In this document: piece by piece, positions 25,965-35,544 of the stretch
How the letters are laid out: each line of letters opens with the position of its first letter
How positions within the stretch are numbered: position 1 is the first letter of the stretch
Assembly (NCBI GenBank): GCA_934351925.1
Contig: CAKRJT010000019.1
Span: 1 to 54,962, forward strand
From: an uncultured Lachnospiraceae bacterium
Lineage (GTDB): Bacteria > Bacillota > Clostridia > Lachnospirales > Lachnospiraceae
Reading direction: 5' to 3'
Length of the DNA stretch: 54,962 bases
Position numbers and translations under genes: made by a program
The notes under the pieces: model-generated
What the model was told of the DNA's origin: nothing
Databases searched by the model: none
Seen by the model: the letters and a program-made list of their open reading frames with translations, nothing else

Positions 25965-28799
25965 TCAATTAAGATACTTCTTCACGAACTGCCCGGTATA
26001 CGACTTCTTGTTTTTTGCAACCTCCTCGGGCGTTCCCTTCGCTATCACGGTTCCGCCGCCTTCGCCGCCCTCCGGTCCGATATCTATAAGGTAGTCGGCT
26101 GTCTTGATTACATCGAGGTTGTGCTCTATTACAACCACCGTGTTGCCGCTGTCCGAGAGTCTCCTCAGGATATCGACAAGCTTGTGCACATCGGCGAAGT
26201 GAAGGCCCGTCGTAGGCTCGTCGAGAATGTATATCGTCTTTCCGGTTCCGCGCCTGCTAAGCTCCGTGGCGAGCTTAATTCTCTGCGCCTCACCGCCGGA
26301 CAGCTCGGTTGAAGGCTGTCCAAGCCTTATATAGGAGAGACCGACCTCATTCATCGTCTCAATCTTTCTTCTGATTGAAGGCACATTCTCAAAGAACTTC
26401 ACCGCCTCCTCAACCGTCATGTTGAGCACATCGTAAATGCTCTTTCCCTTATATTTGACCTCGAGTGTCTCCCTGTTGTAGCGCTTGCCGCCGCATACCT
26501 CACAAGGCACATAGACATCAGGAAGGAAGTGCATCTCTATCTTGATAATTCCGTCACCGCCGCAAGCCTCACAGCGTCCGCCCTTAACATTGAAGCTGAA
26601 ACGTCCCTTCGAATAGCCTCTTGCCTTTGCGTCCGAGGTCGAAGCGAACAAATCCCTTATCAAGTCAAATGCTCCCGTGTAGGTTGCCGGATTAGAGCGC
26701 GGAGTTCTGCCTATAGGCGACTGGTCAATGGCAATAACCTTGTCCAGCTTATCTATTCCTATGATGTCATCATGCTCACCCGGAATGGTTCTCGCTCTGT
26801 TCAGATCCCTCGCAAGGCGCTTGTACAGTATCTCATTTACAAGGCTGCTCTTGCCTGAGCCCGATACACCTGTAACGCAGGTAAATATTCCAAGCGGAAT
26901 ATCCACATCTATATTCTTGAGATTATTCTGTCTCGCCCCCTTGATTGTGAGATAACCCGCAGGCTTCCTTCTCTCCTCAGGCACGAGTATCTTTCTTCTT
27001 CCGCTAAGGTATGCGCCTGTTATGGAGTTCTCATTTTTCATAATCTCCTCGGCGTTGCCGGTCGCTATGACCTCACCGCCGTGCTCTCCTGCTGCCGGAC
27101 CGATATCAACAATATAGTCTGCCGCGCGCATGGTGTCCTCGTCATGCTCTACAACAATGAGCGTGTTTCCAAGATCTCTGAGCTTCATCAGTGCGGAGAG
27201 CAGCTTGTCATTGTCCCTCTGGTGAAGTCCGATGCTCGGCTCATCGAGAATATACGCCACCCCGACAAGTCCCGAACCAATCTGCGTGGCAAGCCTTATA
27301 CGCTGTGCCTCACCGCCTGACAGCGTTCCCGTCGCTCTCGAGAGCGTGAGATATTCAAGACCTACATTCACGAGGAAACCCAGCCTCGCCTTAATCTCCT
27401 TCAATATCTGCCCGCCTATGGCCTGCTGCATCGGCGAAAGTGTCAGCTTATCAAGAAATGCCTTGAGCTTAACGATGGACATGTCCGTCATCCGGAAAAT
27501 ATTGATGCCGCCGACCGTGACTGCGAGTGAGGTCGCCTTGAGACGCTGACCCTTACATACCTCGCAAGGCGTAATCTTCATAAATGTCTCATACTCCTGC
27601 TTCATACTGTCCGATGCCGTCTCCCTGTAGCGCTTCTGCATGTTGCGTATAAGTCCCTCAAACGCGATGTCATACACACCGACACCTCTCTGTCCGCGGT
27701 AATGCACCTTGACCGTATGCCCGCCCGTTCCGTTGACAAGAATATTCTTAATCTCAGCAGGATAGTCCTTGTACGGCGTGCTGAGGCTGAAATTGTACTC
27801 CTCCGCCAACGCATTTAAAATAGCTCTTGTAAAGCTCCCCTCCTCCGTGGAGGACTGCCAGCCCATAGCTGTGATTGCTCCTTCATCTATGCTCAAATTC
27901 TTATTAGGGATAATCAAATCAATGTCAAACTCCATCTTGTAGCCAAGACCGAAGCACTCAGGGCAGGCGCCGAAAGGATTGTTGAAGGAGAAGCTTCTCG
28001 GCTCCACCTCCTCGACGCTGATGCCACAGTCAGGGCAGGCGAAGCTCTGGCTGAAATTGAGCATCTCGCCATCGATAATATCTATCATCACAAGACCGTC
28101 CGCGAGTGCAAGCGCATTCTCCACCGACTCGGTGAGACGCTTTTCCATACCCTCCTTTACTGAAAGTCTGTCGACAACTATCTCTATATTGTGCTTCTTG
28201 TTCTTCTCGAGCTTAATGTCCTCGGACAGCTCATAGATTATGCCGTCAACCCTCACGCGCACATAGCCGCTCTTCTTCGCACTCTCGAGCACCTTGACAT
28301 GCTCCCCCTTGCGTCCTCTGACAACAGGTGCGAGCACCTGAAACTTTGTGCGCTCAGGCAGTCCCATAATCTGGTCAACAATCTGGTCAACGGACTGCTT
28401 TTTAATCTCCCTTCCACACTTAGGACAGTGCACGATACCTACTCTTGCGTAGAGAAGTCTCATATAATCGTATATCTCCGTGACCGTTCCCACCGTGGAA
28501 CGAGGGTTACGGTTGGTAGATTTCTGGTCAATGGAAATCGCGGGCGATAATCCCTCTATACTGTCCACGTCCGGCTTCTCCATCTGTCCCAAAAACTGTC
28601 TCGCATACGACGACAGCGACTCCATGTATCTTCTCTGCCCCTCCGCATATATTGTATCGAATGCGAGCGACGACTTACCCGAACCGCTCACACCCGTGAG
28701 GACTGTGAAGGAATCGCGCGGTATATCGACATCTATCCCCTTGAGGTTGTGTTCCCTCGCCCCCCTTATCTTAATATAATTTCTAGAATACAAAGCCAT
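25965..28799 (-). CDS. uvrA: excinuclease ABC subunit A
   Basis: UvrA finds DNA damage and loads UvrB in nucleotide excision repair. The 944 residues hold two ABC ATPase modules: Walker A GVSGSGKSSL near residue 35 and again near 645, and two LSGGEAQRI signatures. Zinc modules are CPKCGRE, CPDCGI...CPEC and CEACGGDGI...CEVCGG. It starts 3 bases after uvrB ends and meets the Fe-S gene tail to tail with a 7-base gap. Confidence 0.97.
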   Translation of the reverse strand: MALYSRNYIKIRGAREHNLKGIDVDIPRDSFTVLTGVSGSGKSSLAFDTIYAEGQRRYMESLSSYARQFLGQMEKPDVDSIEGLSPAISIDQKSTNRNPRSTVGTVTEIYDYMRLLYARVGIVHCPKCGREIKKQSVDQIVDQIMGLPERTKFQVLAPVVRGRKGEHVKVLESAKKSGYVRVRVDGIIYELSEDIKLEKNKKHNIEIVVDRLSVKEGMEKRLTESVENALALADGLVMIDIIDGEMLNFSQSFACPDCGISVEEVEPRSFSFNNPFGACPECFGLGYKMEFDIDLIIPNKNLSIDEGAITAMGWQSSTEEGSFTRAILNALAEEYNFSLSTPYKDYPAEIKNILVNGTGGHTVKVHYRGQRGVGVYDIAFEGLIRNMQKRYRETASDSMKQEYETFMKITPCEVCKGQRLKATSLAVTVGGINIFRMTDMSIVKLKAFLDKLTLSPMQQAIGGQILKEIKARLGFLVNVGLEYLTLSRATGTLSGGEAQRIRLATQIGSGLVGVAYILDEPSIGLHQRDNDKLLSALMKLRDLGNTLIVVEHDEDTMRAADYIVDIGPAAGEHGGEVIATGNAEEIMKNENSITGAYLSGRRKILVPEERRKPAGYLTIKGARQNNLKNIDVDIPLGIFTCVTGVSGSGKSSLVNEILYKRLARDLNRARTIPGEHDDIIGIDKLDKVIAIDQSPIGRTPRSNPATYTGAFDLIRDLFASTSDAKARGYSKGRFSFNVKGGRCEACGGDGIIKIEMHFLPDVYVPCEVCGGKRYNRETLEVKYKGKSIYDVLNMTVEEAVKFFENVPSIRRKIETMNEVGLSYIRLGQPSTELSGGEAQRIKLATELSRRGTGKTIYILDEPTTGLHFADVHKLVDILRRLSDSGNTVVVIEHNLDVIKTADYLIDIGPEGGEGGGTVIAKGTPEEVAKNKKSYTGQFVKKYLN

Positions 28800-28802
28800 G
28801 TT

Positions 28803-30785
28803 CTATTCCTCCAGCATACTCTTCTTAATCTCTATTATCCTGTCACGAAGCTCTGCGGCGCGCTCGAAATCCAGCTCCGCCGCAGCCTTGTGCATCTGTT
28901 TACTAAGCTCCTTGAGCAGCTTCTCAAGCTCCTTGCGGCTCATGGACTCGATGTCCTTCTCCATGTCAGCCTTAGGCTCCGACGCCGCCTTTGATATAGC
29001 GATGAGGTCACGCACCGCCTTCTTGATGGTGGTCGGTGTAATTTTGTGCTCCTCGTTATACTTCTTCTGAATTTCCCTACGTCTCTCGGTCTCGTCTATG
29101 GCGCGGCGCATCGAGTCAGTGATGACATCGGCATACATGATTACCCTGCCGTCAGCGTTTCGCGCGGCTCGTCCTATCGTCTGTATAAGAGAGGTCTCCG
29201 AGCGCAGGAAGCCCTCCTTGTCCGCATCAAGAATAGCGACAAGCGTAATCTCCGGGATATCCAGTCCCTCCCTGAGAAGGTTAATTCCCACAAGCACGTC
29301 GAACACGTCAAGTCTCATATCCCTTATTATCTCAGCGCGCTCTAGCGTGTCGATGTCCGAATGAAGGTACCGCACTCTTATTCCGGCTTCCTTCATGTAG
29401 TTCGTCAGATCCTCCGCCATTCTCTTGGTGAGCGTGGTGATAAGTACCTTGTTATGCTTTCCAGTCTCCTTATTCACCTCGCCTATGAGGTCATCAATCT
29501 GCCCCTCAACCGGCTTCACGGTAATCTCGGGGTCCAAAAGTCCCGTAGGTCTTATAATCTGCTCCGTTCTCATAAGCTCATGCTCCGCCTCGTAGTCAGA
29601 CGGTGTGGCTGACACAAAGAGCATCTGGTCAATCTTTCCCTCAAACTCCTCAAAATTCAGCGGCCGGTTGTCAAGTGCCGACGGCAGACGGAAACCGTAG
29701 TCCACAAGCGTGGTCTTACGCGACCTGTCGCCCGCATACATTCCCCTTATCTGCGGTATGGTGATATGCGACTCATCTACTATTATGAGAAAATCCTCGG
29801 GGAAATAATCTATAAGCGTGTACGGCGGTGTACACGGCGCAAGCCCGGCAAGATGCCTGGAATAATTCTCAATACCGGAGCAGAAGCCCGTCTCGAGCAT
29901 CATCTCCACATCGAAACTGGTTCTCTCCTTAATCCTCTGTGCCTCAAGAAGCTTATCCTCACTCTTAAAGTACGCTACCCTCTCCTCCATCTCCTGCTTA
30001 ATGTTCGCCGCCGCCTGTATCATCTTCTCACGCGGCACTACATAGTGCGATGCCGGGAAAATCGCGATGTGCGACAGCTCCGCCTTCTTCTCCCCCGTCA
30101 GCACATCTATCTCCGTCAGCCTGTCTATCTCATCTCCGAAAAACTCCACACGCACGGCTCTGTCGGTAGATGCCGCAGGAAATATCTCAAGCACATCTCC
30201 CCTCACCCTGAACGAGCCTCGCTTAAAGTCCATATCATTTCTCGTGTACTGGTTGTCGACGAGCTTGCTTATTATCTCGTCCCTGTCCTTCTCCATGCCC
30301 GGTCGCAGTGACACGACCATGTTCTCATAGTCGACGGGGCTTCCGAGTCCGTATATACACGAGACGCTCGCCACTATTATGACGTCCTTGCGCTCGGAGA
30401 GTGCCGCTGTCGCCGAATGTCGAAGCTTATCTATCTCGTCATTTATCGAGGAATCCTTCTCAATATAGGTGTCCGTCGACGGCACATACGCCTCCGGCTG
30501 GTAATAATCATAGTAAGAGACAAAGTACTCCACCGCATTTTCGGGAAAAAATTCCTTCATCTCTCCGTAGAGCTGCCCCGCAAGCGTCTTGTTATGCGAT
30601 ATGATGAGCGTAGGCTTGTTGAGTGCCGCAATGACATTCGCCATCGTAAAGGTCTTACCCGAACCCGTCACTCCGAGCAGCGTCTCGAACTGATTGCCCT
30701 CCCTGAAGCCCTTCACGAGCTCATCAATGGCATGCGGCTGGTCGCCCGTAGGCTGATATTCTGAATGAAGTTTAAAATAGTCCAT
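28803..30785 (-). CDS. uvrB: excinuclease ABC subunit B
   Basis: UvrB is the helicase-like damage-verification subunit. It has Walker A GVTGSGKTFTMANV near residue 40, the damage-wedging hairpin YYDYYQPEAYVP, DESHITIPQ, RAARNADGRVIMYAD and a C-terminal UVR domain (ELEKLLKELSKQMHKAA) for UvrC. The frame is open to 30842, but homologues begin at MDYFKLHSEYQPTGDQP (ATG 30785). A -10 TATAAT at 30848-30853 would place the transcript start near the upstream ATG, which supports 30785. It forms a uvrB-uvrA operon. Confidence 0.95.
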   Translation of the reverse strand: MDYFKLHSEYQPTGDQPHAIDELVKGFREGNQFETLLGVTGSGKTFTMANVIAALNKPTLIISHNKTLAGQLYGEMKEFFPENAVEYFVSYYDYYQPEAYVPSTDTYIEKDSSINDEIDKLRHSATAALSERKDVIIVASVSCIYGLGSPVDYENMVVSLRPGMEKDRDEIISKLVDNQYTRNDMDFKRGSFRVRGDVLEIFPAASTDRAVRVEFFGDEIDRLTEIDVLTGEKKAELSHIAIFPASHYVVPREKMIQAAANIKQEMEERVAYFKSEDKLLEAQRIKERTSFDVEMMLETGFCSGIENYSRHLAGLAPCTPPYTLIDYFPEDFLIIVDESHITIPQIRGMYAGDRSRKTTLVDYGFRLPSALDNRPLNFEEFEGKIDQMLFVSATPSDYEAEHELMRTEQIIRPTGLLDPEITVKPVEGQIDDLIGEVNKETGKHNKVLITTLTKRMAEDLTNYMKEAGIRVRYLHSDIDTLERAEIIRDMRLDVFDVLVGINLLREGLDIPEITLVAILDADKEGFLRSETSLIQTIGRAARNADGRVIMYADVITDSMRRAIDETERRREIQKKYNEEHKITPTTIKKAVRDLIAISKAASEPKADMEKDIESMSRKELEKLLKELSKQMHKAAAELDFERAAELRDRIIEIKKSMLEE

Positions 30786-30990
30786 ATAGTCACCATCTTG
30801 AGCAGTTTCACGGACTAGCCATGTAAACTGTCCAACTTCCATAAAATATTATACATTAAATCAAACACATGTTCTAATATCAATAGTATATCACATAATT
30901 TTTAATTGTACAGAGAAAAATATACAGTATTTTCATTATATTAAAATAAAATGTGGCGTACTCTCCTGATTATTATTCCCAATATAAAAG

Positions 30991-31025
30991 AAACAGCGCA
31001 TCTATAAAAATGATACGCTGCTTTT
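30991..31025. terminator. hairpin after the 31086 acetyltransferase
   Basis: AAACAGCGCATC and GATACGCTGCTTTT pair imperfectly around an A-rich loop. On the minus strand it lies 60 bases past the acetyltransferase stop and is followed by TTTCTTTT. Confidence 0.55.
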
Positions 31026-31085
31026 CATTGCAATTCCGTAGTATCTAAATCAGCATTTTTCTGATTAAATGTCCTTTTCACATTA

Positions 31086-31619
31086 TTATTCGATTGAAGC
31101 ACATCTGTACACCCTGTCATACAGAACACTTCTAAGAAACTTAAACCTCTCCTCGTCTATCGTCTCCTTTGAGGTCATTATGAGCAGCGGAATGGGATTT
31201 TTCCCCTCAGCCATCGGAGGCTGGATATAGTCATATTTGTTCAGATTGAAGCCATTTCTCGTGTAAAAGCCAATTCTCCTGCACGCCAGCTCATTTTCCG
31301 GCAGCTCCACCTCAAGGCAGATCTGCTTTCCCATAAGCTCATGCAGGCTTTCAAGCACCTGTGCTCCTATGCCGCCGTTCCTGTACTCTGAATTTACCGC
31401 AAAATGCTCCACATAAGCAAACCCACCGAAATCCCACACACTTATAAAAGCCTTTATATCTCCACCGTCGCCGTCGACAACATATATGCTGTACTCAGGA
31501 TTTGAAAAGAGCGCCCTCTGCCCCTCATAATCCCTGTACTCATCGTCCGGAAAGCTTTTCTCCATAATGTCAAACACCGCATCAAAGCTCTCCACACCTA
31601 TCTTTCTCAATTCCAACAT
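31086..31619 (-). CDS. GNAT-family N-acetyltransferase
   Basis: A 177-residue acetyltransferase with EYRNGGIGAQVLESLHELM (acetyl-CoA loop) and an AC-RIGFYTRNGF-type segment. The substrate cannot be told from sequence. The 302-bp inverted-repeat element begins about 45 bases upstream, so any distal regulatory site would have been disrupted or replaced by it. Confidence 0.8.
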   Translation of the reverse strand: MLELRKIGVESFDAVFDIMEKSFPDDEYRDYEGQRALFSNPEYSIYVVDGDGGDIKAFISVWDFGGFAYVEHFAVNSEYRNGGIGAQVLESLHELMGKQICLEVELPENELACRRIGFYTRNGFNLNKYDYIQPPMAEGKNPIPLLIMTSKETIDEERFKFLRSVLYDRVYRCASIE

Positions 31620-31662
31620 CTAAAACCTCACATCTATAGTATTTTTTGACACCCAATTTCTT

Positions 31663-31964
31663 ATGATGTTGAGGTCAAATAGGAGAAAATTGCTATGTAT
31701 AACGTGTTGTATTTATACATAGCACGACTTTTGCAAGAAGCTTAGTTGTTCTTAGGACTCTGTTTATCACCCAGCCAAAAGCAGCATGGATGCTGCTTTA
31801 CAAGCAATGCATACATGGAGGTATGCTTTGCTTCGGTGGCGTATATTAAAAAAAATTTATCAGAGTCCTTAGAACACCTTGCTTCGAGCAACGGAGCTGA
31901 TATGCATAAATACAACACGTTATAGCTTCAAAACATAAATAAGCCTATTTGACCTCAACATCAT
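31663..31964. mobile_element. 302-bp transposase-less inverted-repeat element
   Basis: The ends are a perfect 21-bp inverted repeat (ATGATGTTGAGGTCAAATAGG, 31663-31683, and its complement 31944-31964). Pairing resumes inward: 31698-31716 with 31906-31924 (19 bp, perfect) and 31748-31762 with 31861-31875 (14 of 15). The centre carries two hairpins, AAAGCAGCAT-GG-ATGCTGCTTT (31778-31799) and a 12-of-13-bp stem at 31802-31833. No reading frame of note lies inside. It looks like a MITE or large structured RNA locus and fills the gap between the ABC gene and the acetyltransferase; no other gene is in 31620-31966. Confidence 0.8.
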
Positions 31965-31966
31965 TC

Positions 31967-33739
31967 TTATCTTCCAATATTGAGCCTGTAATACAGCCCC
32001 TTCTTCTTCATAAGCTCCTCATGCGTTCCGCTCTCCGCAATTCCCCTGTCGGAAATGTAGAGTATCCTGTCCGCATCGCGCACCGTCGAGAGACGATGGG
32101 CTACGATGAACGCCGTCTTATCCCTCAGCACAATGGCAAGAGCCTGCTGTATAAGCTCCTCCGTCTCGGTGTCGACGGAGCTGGTCGCCTCATCGAGGAT
32201 TATGACTGACGGATTTTTTAAAATAATTCTCGCAAAGCTTATAAGCTGCTTCTCGCCCGCAGAAAGACCCTGCCCTCTCTCGTCAAGCTTGTGGAAAAAG
32301 CCATCCGTAAACGCATTTATCCTGCCCTCTATCTTTAACAGTCTCGCCGCAGCAATGCAATCCTCGTCAGATGCCGAAGGTCTGCCATAGCGGATATTAT
32401 CCATTATCGTTCCCTTGAAGATGAACGGATCCTGCATGAGAACTCCAACCTCTTTTCTTAGGGACTGAAGCGTAACGCTCCTTACATCCTTTCCGTCAAT
32501 TTTTACACTGCCCTTATCTACATCGTAGAACCTTGTGAGAAGATTTATGACTGTCGTCTTTCCGGCACCCGTAGGTCCTACAAGCGCTATCGTCTGTCCA
32601 GGAGCCACATGCAGGTCAAAATCTTCAAGAACAGGTGCATTCTCCTCATACTCGAAATACACATGGTCAAAATCCACCCTGCCCTTCACATGTGCCAGCA
32701 CGTCGGCATTCTTGCCGTCCTCTATCGACACCGGGTAATCAATTGTATCAAATACCTGCTCAAGGTTCGAACTGACCTGTGCAAGCGACTGAATGATTCC
32801 TGCAATTCTTGTGAGCGGTTCCGAAAACAGACTCATGTAATTCGTGAATACGACAACCGTTCCTGCGTTCACCATGGCATTGCCGTTCTTTATAAGGAGA
32901 AGCGCGACTCCATAGAGCGCTATCATTCCGGCATTCCAGAACAGCATAACTATCGGCGTGTTAAGCTCGTTTCTTCTTACAATCTTCATCCACATATCAA
33001 CGCTCTGCATATGAACGTCCCTATAAGTTTTCCTGCTCTGCTCAACCCTGTTGAAATTCTTTATGACTTTCTCGCCCATAATCGACTCGATTGTAAATGC
33101 TGTTCTGTTAGAGTACTTCGCCCTGTGCGCCGGAAAAAGCTTTCTTACGGACTTTCTCAGTGCAAAAATACATGCCATCATAGGCACAACCGCTGCTATC
33201 ACGACGAGTGTGAGCTGCGGACTGATTGCCAGCATAAAGAACAGCACCAGCACTATCTTCATAATATACACAAACAGCATGACAAGCTGTGAAGTGAAAA
33301 AGTTAGCCAAATCATTTATGTAATCTGTGACTCTGACCACAATCTTGCCGTCCGGCTTCGAGTCAAAATATTCAAACGGCAGCTTTTGAAGCTTGTAGAA
33401 TACCTCCTGCCTCACAGCCGCAATTATATTATGCCCTGCCTTTCCCATAAGACGCTGCTCAAAAAAATTCAGCATAATTTCAAGAAAAGCCAGCACTGCC
33501 ATTCCCGCTATCACAAGTGCAAGCCCGCGGTAGTCTTCATCGTACACGACGCTGTTGATTATCCTCTTTAAAAGCAACGGTGATATCATCGATACAAGGG
33601 ATGCGAACGCCATGAACACCCCGCTCATAATCAGCATGCTCTTATAAGGGTACACATACCTGAATATCTTCTTAAACTGCCCCATATCGGGCTTCTTTTC
33701 CACCTGCTCGTCCTGAAAATATGTGTTTCGCTTAGCCAT
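31967..33739 (-). CDS. ABC exporter, fused permease-ATPase (second of pair)
   Basis: A 590-residue half-transporter: six membrane helices (about 35-310) then an ATPase domain with GPTGAGKTTVINLL, the signature LSAGEKQLISFARI and DEATSSVDTETE. Pairs like this form heterodimeric multidrug or lipid/peptide exporters; the cargo is unknown. I used ATG 33739 (AAGGAGGAG upstream) and not the 22-codon extension, which lies inside the partner gene. It directly follows that partner (4-base gap). The stop abuts the 302-bp element. Confidence 0.9.
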   Translation of the reverse strand: MAKRNTYFQDEQVEKKPDMGQFKKIFRYVYPYKSMLIMSGVFMAFASLVSMISPLLLKRIINSVVYDEDYRGLALVIAGMAVLAFLEIMLNFFEQRLMGKAGHNIIAAVRQEVFYKLQKLPFEYFDSKPDGKIVVRVTDYINDLANFFTSQLVMLFVYIMKIVLVLFFMLAISPQLTLVVIAAVVPMMACIFALRKSVRKLFPAHRAKYSNRTAFTIESIMGEKVIKNFNRVEQSRKTYRDVHMQSVDMWMKIVRRNELNTPIVMLFWNAGMIALYGVALLLIKNGNAMVNAGTVVVFTNYMSLFSEPLTRIAGIIQSLAQVSSNLEQVFDTIDYPVSIEDGKNADVLAHVKGRVDFDHVYFEYEENAPVLEDFDLHVAPGQTIALVGPTGAGKTTVINLLTRFYDVDKGSVKIDGKDVRSVTLQSLRKEVGVLMQDPFIFKGTIMDNIRYGRPSASDEDCIAAARLLKIEGRINAFTDGFFHKLDERGQGLSAGEKQLISFARIILKNPSVIILDEATSSVDTETEELIQQALAIVLRDKTAFIVAHRLSTVRDADRILYISDRGIAESGTHEELMKKKGLYYRLNIGR

Positions 33740-33743
33740 CACC

Positions 33744-35534
33744 CTACTCCTCCTTGAACTTTGCATTCTCCTGGATGCGGTACACCTTGGCAAAATGTCC
33801 GTCAAGCTTCATAAGCTCATCAAAGGTACCTCTCTCGATAATTTTCCCGTCCTGCATATAGAGTATCTCATCGCAGTCCACGACACTCGACAGGCGGTGC
33901 GCCGAGATGATGACCGTCTTATCCTTGTAGCACTCCCTGATTTCCCCGATAAGCTGTCTCTCAGTCCGGACATCGAGTGCACTTGTTGAATCATCGAATA
34001 TCAGCACCGGAGCGCCCTTTAGCAAAGCCCTCGCGATGGCAACTCTCTGTTTCTGACCTCCCGATATTCCTATTCCCTTCTCACCGACAATCGTCGAATA
34101 GTCATCGGGAAGCTCCATGATGAAGCCGTGAGCCTGTGCATGGCGTGCGGCATTGACTACTTCAGCATGACGTACCTCCGGCTCACTGTAGGATATATTC
34201 GCATCGATGGTATCAGAAAAGAGAAATACGTCCTGAAAGACATAGGAGAACCTGCTTCTGAGTGATTCGAGATTGTAGTCTTTTATATTGATGCCGTTCA
34301 GGGTAATCTGCCCTGCGGATACATCATGTATTCTCGAGAGTGACTCGAGCAGTATGCTCTTTCCGCTTCCGGTCTCCCCGACAACACCTACCTTCTTTCC
34401 CCACGGAATGTCAACCGAGATATCATCGAGAATCCTGTTGTTTCCTATTTCAAGTGATACATGGTCAAGCTTTAGATTGACCGGCTCCGCCTCCTTCGCC
34501 TTTACGGCACCGCCTGCGATGTTGAGCGGTCTCTCAATAAAGTTCATCATCTTTTCACCTGACACGAGCTGCTGCTGCATCTGGAAGATGTAGTTATTAA
34601 TCTGTGTCAAAAAGCTCATTATCTTTAACACATAGTTCGTACATGCCACCAGGTAGCCGACCTTAATCTGCCCCTTGATTACCAGCACAGCCGCAACCGC
34701 AATGCTTCCTATATATGCCGCCTGTCTTATCACTCCGAACACCACCTCGAACTTCGTCGAGAGCCATATCTGGTCTATGTATGAGTCCTTGAGCCTGTCA
34801 TTTATCTCATCAAACTGTTTTTCCTCGACACCCTCGTTGGTGAAGGAGCGCACTAAACGCACTGCCTCGATGTTCTCCTGCACCTTGAGGCTGAGACTTG
34901 AATTGTTCTTTCTTATCACGGTGTATTTTTCCTTCGCAAGCCTCTTAAAGCGCATAAGCTCAAGCGTAAATACAGGTGCTAACAGCACCGGTATCCACAA
35001 GAGTGCCAAATCTATCTTCCACAGAAAATACACTGCAACCGCTATGGCAAAAATGCTGTCTATGATATAAGGTATCATATGGCAGAACATTTCCTTGAAC
35101 ATGATTGTATCAGATGAGAGAACATTTAACAGCTCACCCGTGTTGTATTCCGTTATAGTTTCCGAATCGAGCTGCATGAGCTTGTCATAAGTCGCCATTC
35201 TGAGGTCAGTCTCAAGCCCGAGTCCCTGTTTCTGCTGCATTATGTTTCTTATGTACACCAGTGCACAGCGCGCAATCAGCAGTGCCATAAGACATGCCGC
35301 CAAAACACCAAAAAGCCGGAAGGTATGAACCTGTCCATACTTTCCGTTAAGGAGAAAGCCGAATACTCCACTCATATCCGGCTCGCTCTCCCCTATACAA
35401 TAGTCAATAAACATCTCTGAAAACAACGGCATAAGCAAATCTGCGGTCAGCACCATAAAGCTGATAAGCTCAGATATAATTGCTGCCGGGAGATATTTTT
35501 TCCAATACCTCATTCCAAATTTTAATACCTTCAT
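33744..35534 (-). CDS. ABC exporter, fused permease-ATPase (first of pair)
   Basis: A 596-residue partner half-transporter with six membrane helices (to about residue 320) and an ATPase with GETGSGKSILLESL, ISGGQKQRVAIARALL and DDSTSALDVRTE. The Walker B carries Asp in place of the catalytic Glu (FDDSTS), whereas the partner at 31967 has ILDEATSS. This is the usual asymmetry of heterodimeric exporters with one degenerate ATP site. It starts 10 bases after the S41 protease gene. Confidence 0.9.
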   Translation of the reverse strand: MKVLKFGMRYWKKYLPAAIISELISFMVLTADLLMPLFSEMFIDYCIGESEPDMSGVFGFLLNGKYGQVHTFRLFGVLAACLMALLIARCALVYIRNIMQQKQGLGLETDLRMATYDKLMQLDSETITEYNTGELLNVLSSDTIMFKEMFCHMIPYIIDSIFAIAVAVYFLWKIDLALLWIPVLLAPVFTLELMRFKRLAKEKYTVIRKNNSSLSLKVQENIEAVRLVRSFTNEGVEEKQFDEINDRLKDSYIDQIWLSTKFEVVFGVIRQAAYIGSIAVAAVLVIKGQIKVGYLVACTNYVLKIMSFLTQINNYIFQMQQQLVSGEKMMNFIERPLNIAGGAVKAKEAEPVNLKLDHVSLEIGNNRILDDISVDIPWGKKVGVVGETGSGKSILLESLSRIHDVSAGQITLNGINIKDYNLESLRSRFSYVFQDVFLFSDTIDANISYSEPEVRHAEVVNAARHAQAHGFIMELPDDYSTIVGEKGIGISGGQKQRVAIARALLKGAPVLIFDDSTSALDVRTERQLIGEIRECYKDKTVIISAHRLSSVVDCDEILYMQDGKIIERGTFDELMKLDGHFAKVYRIQENAKFKEE

Positions 35535-35544
35535 AATGTCCCCA

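Noticed and set aside
30786..30842. 19-codon extension of UvrB
   Set aside because: The conserved UvrB start is at 30785 and the -10 box lies just before the longer start.
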